A stretch of DNA of 10,521 nucleotides from Candidatus Parcubacteria bacterium (GCA_022616215.1 JAKEFE010000014.1:1-10521), one strand, 5' to 3'; numbered from the stretch's first letter, positions 1 through 5,542 are shown. Notes: generated by a model not told the origin, from the letters alone. Program-made: numbers and translations.

Positions 1-50
1 ACGATAGGGCCTTGAAACTCAAACGTAACAATTTCTGCGACTATTTTCAA
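1..50 (-). other. possible start of the next dcw gene, cut by the window edge
   Basis: The last 54 bases after the murF stop contain one frame that stays open to the window edge, beginning with TTG at 48-50 on the minus strand (first residues read Met/Leu-Lys-Ile-Val-Ala-Glu-Ile-Val). No ATG and no clear Shine-Dalgarno site is present. In dcw clusters murF is often followed by mraY, so a membrane protein would be expected here, but sixteen codons are too few to identify one. A 7-bp inverted repeat (11-17 with 45-51) lies here without a following T-run, so it does not look like a terminator. Transcription probably continues. Confidence 0.2.
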
Positions 51-54
51 GACA

Positions 55-1335
55 CTAGTTGACGAGCTTCCACTCTTTGTCCTGACGCACCAGCTGTGCC
101 TTGTCGCTCGGGTCGGCAAGGAGTGCTTCGGTAATGCGTTCCATGCGAATTGATTGCGAGCCTTTGATGAGCACGACATCGTTTTTTTGTATAAAACTCT
201 TAAGCGTGTCTGCCGCTTCGTCAGACGTAGTAAAACTCATGGTGTCTGCCCCTTCTTTCTTTGCCGCCTCCGTAATTGCCCGCGCCCTCTGCCCTACTGA
301 AACTACTACTTGCGCGTAGCGCGCGGCGAGCGTGCCGATGCGCGCGTGCTCCTGCGCCGAATATCTTCCCAGTTCAAGCATGTCGCCCAAGACCGCGATG
401 CGGCGTTTACTTCCCCGAATACTCGTGAGTGATCTTAAAATCTCTTCAACCGCCGCGGGAGATGCGTTATACGTATCGTCAATGAGGAGAGAACCGTGTG
501 TGCCAGAGAGGATGCGCCCGCGGCCGGCAGGCGGCGCATAACGCGCGAGTCCTTTGAGTGCTTCTTTGGGAGACATGCCAAGCGCGAGCGCGAGCGCGAG
601 CGCGGCCGCGGGCGCATACACTTGCGAATGACCAAGCGCACCGTTTGCAATTATTTGATAGGTCGCTCCTTTCACCGTTGCCGTTGCACAGGTGCCGGTT
701 GGCACGTTTTTGTGTTCGCAGAGGCTTTCACCTGAAAGCGCGACATCGGCGTCTGGTGTAAAACCAAAGGTGACGACGGGCACCGAAAGGCGCGCGGCAT
801 ATCGTTTTGTATATTCGTCTTCTGAAGAGACAACGAGAGGGCCGTTCTCGACAAGCGCGCACGCCGGAAGAAACTCTTCTTCACGCACCGCCTCCGGAGA
901 CGCATATGCTTCTACATGCACCGGCACATCCGGAAGCCGCGTTACCACCACCGCATCCGGAGTTACAAAATCAAGAATATGCCGCAAGTCTCCCGGTCTG
1001 TCCGCCCCCACCTCAAGCACCAATAGTTTTGGATACGGATATCGAAAGACAATGAGGCCAAGTGCATCCGTGAAGACGGTAAACCACGCAGCAAGGTCAT
1101 TCCAAGGATTTTTGGAACCAAGAATGGTGAGCGGAACGCCAAATTCGCTGTTGTAGCTTTTCTCGCTCGCTCGTACGTCAAATCTGACGGAAAGAGCTGC
1201 AGCTACGGCGTCTTTGGTTGATGTTTTTCCTACGCTTCCCGTTATCATCACGACGTACGGGCGGTATTTTGCAAGCACCATGCGAGCAAAGATGGCCAAG
1301 AAACCTGCAACGATGCCGCGCAAGAATCTTTTCAT
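55..1335 (-). CDS. murF: Mur ligase, MurF-type (UDP-MurNAc-tripeptide--D-Ala-D-Ala ligase), lacking the usual N-terminal domain
   Basis: This 426-residue cytoplasmic Mur ligase probably adds D-Ala-D-Ala to UDP-MurNAc-tripeptide using ATP, the last soluble step of peptidoglycan precursor synthesis. The ATP-binding P-loop GSVGKT is at residues 33-38, the YNSEFGVPLT segment at 61-70, and the central-domain acidic motif EVGADRPGD at 108-116. The C-terminal domain shows DDTYNASP at 286-293 and LGDMLELG at 316-323, both typical of MurF. Escherichia coli MurF has roughly 80-100 residues of UDP-sugar-binding domain before its P-loop. Here there are only about 32, forming a hydrophobic helix (residues 5-22) that may tether the enzyme to the membrane. 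Leu/Ala repeats at 244-251 come from a hexanucleotide repeat. The start codon overlaps the ftsI stop (ATGA) and has a GGGAG site six bases upstream. Assignment as MurF and not another Mur ligase rests on the C-terminal motifs and gene order. Confidence 0.85.
   Translation of the reverse strand: MKRFLRGIVAGFLAIFARMVLAKYRPYVVMITGSVGKTSTKDAVAAALSVRFDVRASEKSYNSEFGVPLTILGSKNPWNDLAAWFTVFTDALGLIVFRYPYPKLLVLEVGADRPGDLRHILDFVTPDAVVVTRLPDVPVHVEAYASPEAVREEEFLPACALVENGPLVVSSEDEYTKRYAARLSVPVVTFGFTPDADVALSGESLCEHKNVPTGTCATATVKGATYQIIANGALGHSQVYAPAAALALALALGMSPKEALKGLARYAPPAGRGRILSGTHGSLLIDDTYNASPAAVEEILRSLTSIRGSKRRIAVLGDMLELGRYSAQEHARIGTLAARYAQVVVSVGQRARAITEAAKKEGADTMSFTTSDEAADTLKSFIQKNDVVLIKGSQSIRMERITEALLADPSDKAQLVRQDKEWKLVN
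581..604. repeat. hexanucleotide repeat, four AGCGCG units inside murF
   Basis: Four perfect tandem copies of AGCGCG occupy 581-604 and run into a GC-rich GGCCGCG tail. On the coding (minus) strand they encode alternating Leu-Ala residues in a helix of the MurF central domain. Gain or loss of a unit would keep the reading frame and change only the number of Leu-Ala pairs. Confidence 0.7.
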
Positions 1336-3062
1336 ACGTCTCTCCCAACCTCCCTATCGGGCGGAATGTCGTAGTAGTTGATGAGGAAATGGGTCAGCTC
1401 CATAAAAGGTTCGGTCAGGGTCTCGCTTGCGTACTGTACGCCGCCGGGCTCTCTGGTGTAAAGAAGAATGATGAAGCGGGGCTCGTAGGCCGGAACGTAT
1501 CCGAAAAATGAGTGGAAATAACGCCCCGCGGCGTACGTTCCATCAGGACCCGGAACCTGTGCAGTACCCGTTTTCGCCGCAACGCTCATGGAGGGAATGG
1601 AGAGCTCTCCATGGCGAAGTTCGGTGTCCACGACCCTCACCAGCATGCGCGTTACCTCCTCCACCGTCTCTTCGTCAAACACCAGTTCAGGATCGTCCCA
1701 GGCAAGCGATTTGGTAACGCCGGACGGAAGTTTTACGGCTCGCACAAGATGCGGTGTTACGACCAAACCACCGTTTGCAAGCGCGCCGAGCGCCTTTATC
1801 ATCTGCACCGGCGTTTGCGCAATGCCCTGTCCGTAGGAGGCAGTGGCATATTCAATGTCGCGCGGACTTGATTTGATGTTTTCAATATCGCCGCGCGCTT
1901 CGCTTGGCAAATCTATACCGGTTTCCGTACCAAATCCCAAATCGGAGAAATACTTTCTCAGACGCTCGTGTCCGAGCTTCCCCGCGACATGCGCGGCACC
2001 AAGGTTTAACGACTGCGAAAGAATGCCCTGTATGGTCGCTATGCCGCGCGCTTTGAGGTCGTAATTACAAATGGTGGCCGTGTTCATCGTCGTACAGCCC
2101 GTGTCGTTGTACGTTGAAGAAGGAGTAATGACGCCCACATCAAGTCCCGAAGCAACGGTAAGGGGCTTCATGATGGAGCCGAATTCGTACTGGTGTTCAA
2201 CGAGCGGGTTACCAAATGTTTCGGGGTCAGCATGTGAAAAATCGTTGGAGTCAAATGTCGGCACAACGGCAAGTGCAATAATTTCTCCCGTATCAGGATT
2301 CATGATGACGCCGCCCGTTTCTTTGCTCCCGTACTGTTCATGAACGCCCTTCATGACGCTTCCGAGTTTTTCTAAGACCACAGGCTCAATCGTGGTGATG
2401 ATGTCTCCTGCGCGCGCCTGCCGCGCGTCAGACAGCGTGTCTTCCACGTTTGCAAAAAGTTCTGCAAAGAAATTGCCGAATAAGCCTTCGTTGCCTCTCA
2501 CAAGCACGTCGTTATAGTAACGTTCAAGCCCGAATCGCCCGGCAAGCGTGTTGTCGTTGTCGTACGCCACAAAACCGATGGTGCGGGCGGCAGCAGTGTC
2601 TCCGGAATACGTGCGCCAGCGTTCACGTTCAAGAATGATGCCGGGCGGCTTGTGTTCGTTAATGCGCTCCCCCACTTCGCTTTCTACACGAGTGGCGACA
2701 ATCTCATAGGGATCGTCTTTAAGAAGTGCGGCGGCGGCAAACCGCTCCTTGTCAATGTCGGTGAATTGGATAAGCGACTGGTACGTTTCTTCGGGAGCCT
2801 CAAGGTTTCCGGCATTCACTGCAATACGGAATCCAGTTCCAAGCCCGGCGGCGGAGAGCAACGTTCCGTCTTTGCGCGTGAAATAAATGGAGCCGCGGTC
2901 ATAGAGCGCTTCACTTGAGTTTTCATACTGACGTTCCGCTTTGAACGAAAAGTTAGCACCATGCACTATCTGCACAAAATACAACCGCACCACTATGAGG
3001 AGCGCGAAAACGATGACGAGGCCTCCAAGGGCGCGCAATTTGAAACGAAGCGCGCTTCGCAT
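1332..3062 (-). CDS. ftsI: peptidoglycan D,D-transpeptidase FtsI / PBP3 (class B penicillin-binding protein)
   Basis: This 576-residue class B penicillin-binding protein cross-links septal peptidoglycan as part of the divisome. A short basic N-terminus precedes one membrane anchor (about residues 11-32); the rest is extracytoplasmic. The dimerisation or pedestal region follows (about 45-215), including YDRGSIYF near 54-61. The transpeptidase domain carries all three active-site motifs: SIMK with nucleophile Ser296, SLN at 351-353 and KTGT at 497-500. No PASTA repeats are visible at the C-terminus. Two cysteines (323 and 332) lie close together on the extracytoplasmic side, but a disulfide is only a guess. 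The gene starts 6 bases after the ftsL-like gene and its stop overlaps the murF start (ATGA), so it is co-transcribed and probably translationally coupled. FtsI rather than PBP2 is chosen because of the mraZ-rsmH-ftsL context; a separate PBP2 gene lies at 7580-9253. Confidence 0.92.
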   Translation of the reverse strand: MRSALRFKLRALGGLVIVFALLIVVRLYFVQIVHGANFSFKAERQYENSSEALYDRGSIYFTRKDGTLLSAAGLGTGFRIAVNAGNLEAPEETYQSLIQFTDIDKERFAAAALLKDDPYEIVATRVESEVGERINEHKPPGIILERERWRTYSGDTAAARTIGFVAYDNDNTLAGRFGLERYYNDVLVRGNEGLFGNFFAELFANVEDTLSDARQARAGDIITTIEPVVLEKLGSVMKGVHEQYGSKETGGVIMNPDTGEIIALAVVPTFDSNDFSHADPETFGNPLVEHQYEFGSIMKPLTVASGLDVGVITPSSTYNDTGCTTMNTATICNYDLKARGIATIQGILSQSLNLGAAHVAGKLGHERLRKYFSDLGFGTETGIDLPSEARGDIENIKSSPRDIEYATASYGQGIAQTPVQMIKALGALANGGLVVTPHLVRAVKLPSGVTKSLAWDDPELVFDEETVEEVTRMLVRVVDTELRHGELSIPSMSVAAKTGTAQVPGPDGTYAAGRYFHSFFGYVPAYEPRFIILLYTREPGGVQYASETLTEPFMELTHFLINYYDIPPDREVGRDV

Positions 3063-3068
3063 ACGCCA

Positions 3069-3359
3069 TTAAAACTGCTCTCCGGCTCGGGTAACAGAAG
3101 GCCCTTTGCCGCGGCTGACATATTCCACCGCCGTTGGCGTTACATAGCCGCTACTTAAAAGATCAATCGTAGAGAGTTGTGCGATGGTGCTGAAATACTC
3201 GGTTTCAAGAGACGCGACGCGCGTTTCAAGCTCGCGCACAAGAGCGGAACGCTCGGTTGTCAGGGTGGCAAAAAAGATGGTGGTAGCAAAAAGCGCGACA
3301 TACGCGACAAACAGAGCCGCGCAGGCAACCGAGAGGAAATGGATGGTGGTGCTAGGCAT
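3069..3359 (-). CDS. ftsL: FtsL/DivIC-like small membrane divisome protein
   Basis: This 96-residue protein has a hydrophobic membrane segment at about residues 7-31 and then a heptad-like charged stretch (about 34-58) consistent with a short extracytoplasmic coiled coil. It is the one-helix-plus-coiled-coil layout of FtsL and DivIC, which recruit and activate the septal synthase FtsW-FtsI. Sequence conservation in the family is low, so the name rests on topology, size and the classic slot between rsmH and ftsI. I chose the ATG at 3357-3359, which overlaps the end of rsmH by 8 bases (ATGCCTAG). The same frame is open further upstream to 3458, but that extension would add a cysteine- and arginine-rich tail overlapping rsmH heavily. 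No strong Shine-Dalgarno site is seen, which suggests coupling to rsmH translation. Confidence 0.65.
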   Translation of the reverse strand: MPSTTIHFLSVACAALFVAYVALFATTIFFATLTTERSALVRELETRVASLETEYFSTIAQLSTIDLLSSGYVTPTAVEYVSRGKGPSVTRAGEQF

Positions 3360-4290
3360 ACAGGTATGAAGGAACGTCTGAAACGACCGCGGCAAACGGC
3401 GCGCGCTCAAACAGGCGAAGTTTTGCGCTTCGCGAGCGCGGGTTTTCGCGCACTTCAATCGCCGATGGCGTTATCGGTTTTTTGGTAACGAGCGTGCCTT
3501 GTCCCGCATGCGCTGCGTCCTTGAACGCATGTTTTACCACTCGATCTTCAATACTGTGAAAGGTGATGACGGCAATGCGCCCGCACGGCGAAAGTGTTTC
3601 AAGTGCGCCAGCAAGTCCTTCGCGAAGCGCGCCGAGTTCGTCATTGACATACATGCGAAGCGCCTGAAATGTTTTCGTTGCCGGATGTATGCGGCGGTGC
3701 GTGTACCAGCCCGGCACTGACGACTCCACCACCGCGACCACATCATCCGTGGTAAGAATTCGTTTTTCTTTTCGCGCACGCACAATGCCGCGCGCAATGC
3801 TTCGTGCAAAACGTTCTTCGCCAAGCGTGAACAGCAGTTCCGCAAGCTCTTCTTCCGGAAGCGAATTCACGACGTCTGCGGCAGTGTGTTCGCTGTCTCT
3901 GCCATACGTCATAACCAAAGGCTCATGCGCGCGGAACGAAAAACCTCTACCGCTTTCAAGGTGGTACGCGCTCCACCCAAGATCAAAGAGCACTTTGTCG
4001 ACCGACGTCACACCGAGCGTATCAAGTATTCCGGCAAGATTGCGAAAGTTGTCGCGCACAAGGTGCACGGACACTCCGGGAGCGTGCGCCGTTAGGTTTT
4101 GCGCCCTCGTAATAGCTTCCTCGTCGGCATCTATGCCGATAAGCGTACCGTTTCCTTCAAGCGCACGGAGCATGGCGGTAAAATGCCCTGCTCCGCCGAG
4201 CGTTGCGTCTACCACGGTGTCGCCGGGACGTATGCGAAGACCCGCTATCGTTTCTTCAAGAAGCACACTTTGGTGGAGGTTGTCGTTCAT
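3352..4290 (-). CDS. rsmH: 16S rRNA (cytosine(1402)-N(4))-methyltransferase RsmH
   Basis: This 312-residue S-adenosylmethionine-dependent enzyme methylates N4 of C1402 in the 16S rRNA decoding centre; the family is also known as MraW. The N-terminal HQSVLLEE at 6-13 and the SAM-binding DATLGGAGHFTAML at 28-41 are family signatures, as are GIDADEEA at 52-59, RGFSF at 115-119, the IHPATKTFQALRMYVN block at 201-216, FHSIEDR at 244-250 and NPRSRSAKLR at 283-292. Length is normal for the family. The usual DLGVSS and PLDMRMD motifs are altered here to DLGWSA (103-108) and PLVMTYG (124-130). The start codon overlaps the mraZ stop (ATGA), with no obvious Shine-Dalgarno site of its own, so translation is probably coupled. 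Confidence 0.97.
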   Translation of the reverse strand: MNDNLHQSVLLEETIAGLRIRPGDTVVDATLGGAGHFTAMLRALEGNGTLIGIDADEEAITRAQNLTAHAPGVSVHLVRDNFRNLAGILDTLGVTSVDKVLFDLGWSAYHLESGRGFSFRAHEPLVMTYGRDSEHTAADVVNSLPEEELAELLFTLGEERFARSIARGIVRARKEKRILTTDDVVAVVESSVPGWYTHRRIHPATKTFQALRMYVNDELGALREGLAGALETLSPCGRIAVITFHSIEDRVVKHAFKDAAHAGQGTLVTKKPITPSAIEVRENPRSRSAKLRLFERAPFAAVVSDVPSYLYA

Positions 4291-4712
4291 ACGGTTGAAA
4301 CTTTTTCAGCAAATGCATCGGCATCGCGCTCTATCGCCGTGGTGTACTTCTGCCACATCTTCTCGTCCCAAATTTCAATCCGGTCGGAAACGCCCGCGAC
4401 AACGCTTTTTTCCTTGAGTCCGGCAAATGATTTCAAATAATCGGGAACGAGAATGCGTCCTGCGGTGTCCACCTCTGCCTCGGAGGCGCCAGACAACATG
4501 AGGCGCGCAAGACCGCGGCCGGCCGCTCCTCCGGTGGAGTACCGCGCGATGCGTGATGCTTCTTCTTTCCATGCGCTTTTCGGATACACGAACAAACATT
4601 TATCAAGTCCGCGCGTTACCACCACGGAGCGCCCCAACTCTTTCCGGAATTTTGCCGGAAGAGAAATGCGGTTTTTGGTGTCAAATGTGTGGCGATATTC
4701 TCCGATGAACAT
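4287..4712 (-). CDS. mraZ: transcriptional regulator MraZ
   Basis: MraZ is an AbrB-like DNA-binding protein that forms a ring-shaped oligomer and regulates its own dcw operon. At 141 residues it has the standard length and the two expected repeats, each with a DxxxR motif: residues 1-23 (MFIGEYRHTFDTKNR then SLPAKFR) and 76-93 (ASEAEVDTAGRILVP). The C-terminal GVSDRIEIW at 107-115 is also a family hallmark. The start at 4712 is fixed by the near-universal first residues and by the lack of any upstream in-frame start. No Shine-Dalgarno site precedes it; an overlapping out-of-frame reading frame (4681-4737) has one instead. MraZ-type TGGGAT boxes lie 135-181 bases upstream, which supports autoregulation. 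It is the first gene of the division operon in this window. Confidence 0.97.
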   Translation of the reverse strand: MFIGEYRHTFDTKNRISLPAKFRKELGRSVVVTRGLDKCLFVYPKSAWKEEASRIARYSTGGAAGRGLARLMLSGASEAEVDTAGRILVPDYLKSFAGLKEKSVVAGVSDRIEIWDEKMWQKYTTAIERDADAFAEKVSTV

Positions 4713-4737
4713 GGTGTGTATGAGCGAGTCGTGACAT
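4681..4737 (-). CDS. 18-codon upstream reading frame overlapping the mraZ start
   Basis: An ATG at 4735-4737 begins an 18-codon frame ending in TGA at 4681-4683, out of frame with mraZ and spanning its start codon at 4710-4712. It has a GGAG Shine-Dalgarno sequence five bases upstream (4742-4745), whereas mraZ has none. The GGAG overlaps the foot of a 20-bp inverted repeat. The predicted peptide is rich in His and Arg and resembles nothing I recognise. It could couple ribosome delivery to mraZ, or the match could be chance. Confidence 0.3.
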   Translation of the reverse strand: MSRLAHTHHVHRRISPHI

Positions 4738-4742
4738 TTTTC

Positions 4743-4842
4743 TCCGTCCGCACCTCCCGCCCGTTTCGTTTCACATCACCGCGGCAAGGAAAAGAGCGCG
4801 ATTATAAAGCACGAACGTATGTGGGCGGGAGGTGCGGACGGA
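4743..4842. repeat. perfect 20-bp inverted repeat with a 60-base loop upstream of mraZ
   Basis: The arms 4743-4762 and 4823-4842 are exact reverse complements over 20 bases and very GC-rich; they start TCCGTCCGCACC on the left arm. The 60-base interior contains a TATAAT on the minus strand (4801-4806). In a minus-strand RNA the downstream arm reads GGGCGGGAGGTG and ends at the Shine-Dalgarno site of the upstream reading frame. The stem could therefore hide that site in transcripts starting further upstream. No T-run follows, so it is not an intrinsic terminator. Confidence 0.8.
4801..4806 (-). promoter_or_regulatory. candidate -10 hexamer (TATAAT) for the mraZ operon
   Basis: A perfect TATAAT lies on the minus strand about 90 bases before mraZ, with predicted transcription start near 4794. 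At 16-18 bases upstream only CCCGCC-like sequence is found, so there is no recognisable -35 box. A transcript from here would lack the upstream arm of the 20-bp inverted repeat. Confidence 0.4.
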
Positions 4843-4846
4843 CAAA

Positions 4847-4893
4847 ATCCCACTTCATCCCACTGGGTAGTAAGTATATGACACTTCCTCCCA
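4847..4893 (-). promoter_or_regulatory. MraZ-type operator: phased TGGGA repeats
   Basis: On the minus strand TGGGAT occurs at 4857-4862 and again at 4847-4852, exactly 10 bp apart within a repeated AGTGGGATGA-like unit. A further TGGGAG lies at 4888-4893 and a degenerate unit (TGTCAT) at 4878-4883, giving 10, 21 and 10 bp spacings, all close to whole helical turns. MraZ proteins are known to bind direct TGGGN repeats with 5-base spacers upstream of mraZ, so this is the likely autoregulatory site. Confidence 0.75.
4873..4878 (-). promoter_or_regulatory. candidate upstream -10 hexamer (TATACT) for the mraZ operon
   Basis: TATACT on the minus strand matches the consensus at five of six positions and sits among the MraZ boxes, so bound MraZ would cover the predicted start near 4866. 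No good -35 element is present at normal spacing (ACGGGG at 17 bases). A transcript from here would carry the whole 20-bp inverted repeat in its leader. Confidence 0.4.
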
Positions 4894-4937
4894 CTCCCCG
4901 TTTCACACCCCTGTGGATAGCGGGCACGCATCGCTGA

Positions 4938-4966
4938 TTGACGGGCCGTGTAAAGAGTGGTATGCT
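4938..4966 (+). promoter_or_regulatory. sigma70-type promoter of the plus-strand cassette
   Basis: TTGACG (4938-4943) and TATGCT (4961-4966) are separated by exactly 17 bases, the optimal spacing. Predicted transcription starts at about 4972-4974, which coincides with the ATG at 4973. It is the best -35/-10 pair in the window, and its -35 is the same as the one before greA. Confidence 0.7.
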
Positions 4967-4972
4967 CGCACG

Positions 4973-5050
4973 ATGTTCATATTTCAGGCGATTATTTGGA
5001 GTATCTTCGTCCGCCTCGGCTTATCTCTAGCCGGTCGGAGTTTCGCTTGA
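4973..5050 (+). CDS. possible leaderless 25-residue hydrophobic leader or membrane peptide
   Basis: An ATG at the predicted transcription start opens 25 codons ending in TGA at 5048-5050. The peptide starts MFIFQAIIWSIF and is mostly Ile, Leu, Phe, Val and Ala with two arginines, so it could span a membrane or act only as a translated leader. Its stop lies inside the left arm of the first downstream stem (5043-5057), so a ribosome finishing here would disturb that stem. No Shine-Dalgarno site is possible if transcription starts at 4973. It is too short to be sure it is expressed. Confidence 0.3.
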   Translation: MFIFQAIIWSIFVRLGLSLAGRSFA

Positions 5051-5091
5051 AATTTCTCCGCGAACGTAAGAAAAGCAGAAATTTGAAGCGA
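5043..5091 (+). promoter_or_regulatory. antiterminator-like stem-loop
   Basis: Bases 5043-5057 pair with 5077-5091 as 8 bp (AAATTTCT with AGAAATTT), one G-G mismatch and then 6 more bp, around a 19-base loop. The right arm shares bases 5086-5091 with the left arm of the following GC-rich hairpin, so the two cannot both form in full. This is the layout of an attenuator, but the function is inferred from structure only. Confidence 0.4.
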
Positions 5092-5125
5092 GTCCCCGAC
5101 CTAACACCGGGGACTCGCTTTGCGT
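5086..5125 (+). terminator. terminator-like hairpin ahead of the 109-codon gene (possible attenuator)
   Basis: AAGCGAGTCCCCG (5086-5098) pairs perfectly over 13 bp with 5108-5120 around a 9-base loop. On the plus strand it is followed by CTTTGCGTTTC, a broken T-run, so termination may be partial. It lies about 115-150 bases after the predicted transcription start and 70 bases before the next gene, and no second promoter is visible between. The downstream gene would therefore depend on read-through, or the short RNA may be a product in its own right. Confidence 0.5.
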
Positions 5126-5191
5126 TTCAGGCACGCACAAGCACATTCACACGGGTCCGCATGCCTGCTACCGGACTCAGGGAGCACAGAG

Positions 5192-5521
5192 ATGCATTTC
5201 TCTGCGTTTCATTCCGACGAGTTCGCTTGCGTGGTGGCGAAAGCCATCGCGGAGCGGCATCACTCGGTGTACCTACTTGAAGGGAGGAACTCGCCGCCAG
5301 GCGCGTACCTCCTGTTTTCAAGCGACCACCTCTCGGGGGACGCATTCCACTTGGTTACCCCCAAGCGGGATGTGACTCTCTGGCACAAGGGGAAGGAACT
5401 TGACGACAAAGCGACGCGCTACGTCGCGCTTCGTCCCTTCCTCGGTCGAGGATGCCGATTCAGGCGGGAGGTGAAGAACCTCCTCGACCATCTCGCCGTG
5501 ATGCAAGCCTTCGCCGGCTAG
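5192..5521 (+). CDS. hypothetical protein, GC-rich orphan gene
   Basis: This 109-residue protein is not one I recognise. It has no membrane segment or signal peptide. The N-terminal part alternates helical and strand-like stretches (FACVVAKAIAERHHSVYLLE at 11-30, then AYLLFSS at 38-44), with a basic, helical C-terminus (RRE at 91-93, LLDHLAVM at 97-104). The ATG at 5192 is preferred because GGAG lies seven bases before it; the frame is open back to 5120, but that start lies in the hairpin. Support for a real gene comes from its own Shine-Dalgarno site, an upstream promoter and a dedicated terminator. G+C is about 61% over 5221-5520, against roughly 47% in samples of neighbouring lysS, so it may have been acquired. 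It is the only clear plus-strand gene, convergent with lysS and divergent from mraZ. Confidence 0.6.
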   Translation: MHFSAFHSDEFACVVAKAIAERHHSVYLLEGRNSPPGAYLLFSSDHLSGDAFHLVTPKRDVTLWHKGKELDDKATRYVALRPFLGRGCRFRREVKNLLDHLAVMQAFAG

Positions 5522-5542
5522 GCGGGCGAACGAGTCGGACTG

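Larger units (their letters stand above)
4713..4972. other. divergent control region between mraZ and the plus-strand cassette
   Basis: No conserved gene is found between the mraZ start and the plus-strand transcript. The space holds control sequences: on the minus side two -10-like hexamers, MraZ-type boxes and a long inverted repeat; on the plus side a promoter at 4938-4966. The stretch 4894-4911 shows nothing clear. A single near-match to a DnaA box (TGTGGATAG, 4912-4920) lies between the two sides. Confidence 0.6.

Noticed and set aside
3689..4417. Long plus-strand open frame opposite rsmH and mraZ
   Set aside because: It spans two well-identified minus-strand genes and is rich in Ser, Arg and Pro in the manner of a mirrored frame, with no family features.
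4743..4842. Inverted repeat as the ends of a small transposable element
   Set aside because: Arms and loop total only 100 bases, no flanking target duplication is seen, and the repeat lies in a plausible leader position.
4912..4920. TGTGGATAG, an 8 of 9 match to a DnaA box upstream of mraZ
   Set aside because: It is a single copy with no second box, AT-rich unwinding region or replication genes nearby; one such match is expected by chance.
4957..5280. Alternative plus-strand frame of 107 codons crossing both leader stems
   Set aside because: It begins at the -10 hexamer, runs through the terminator-like hairpin and overlaps the better-supported gene at 5192 in another frame; its start lies upstream of the predicted transcript.
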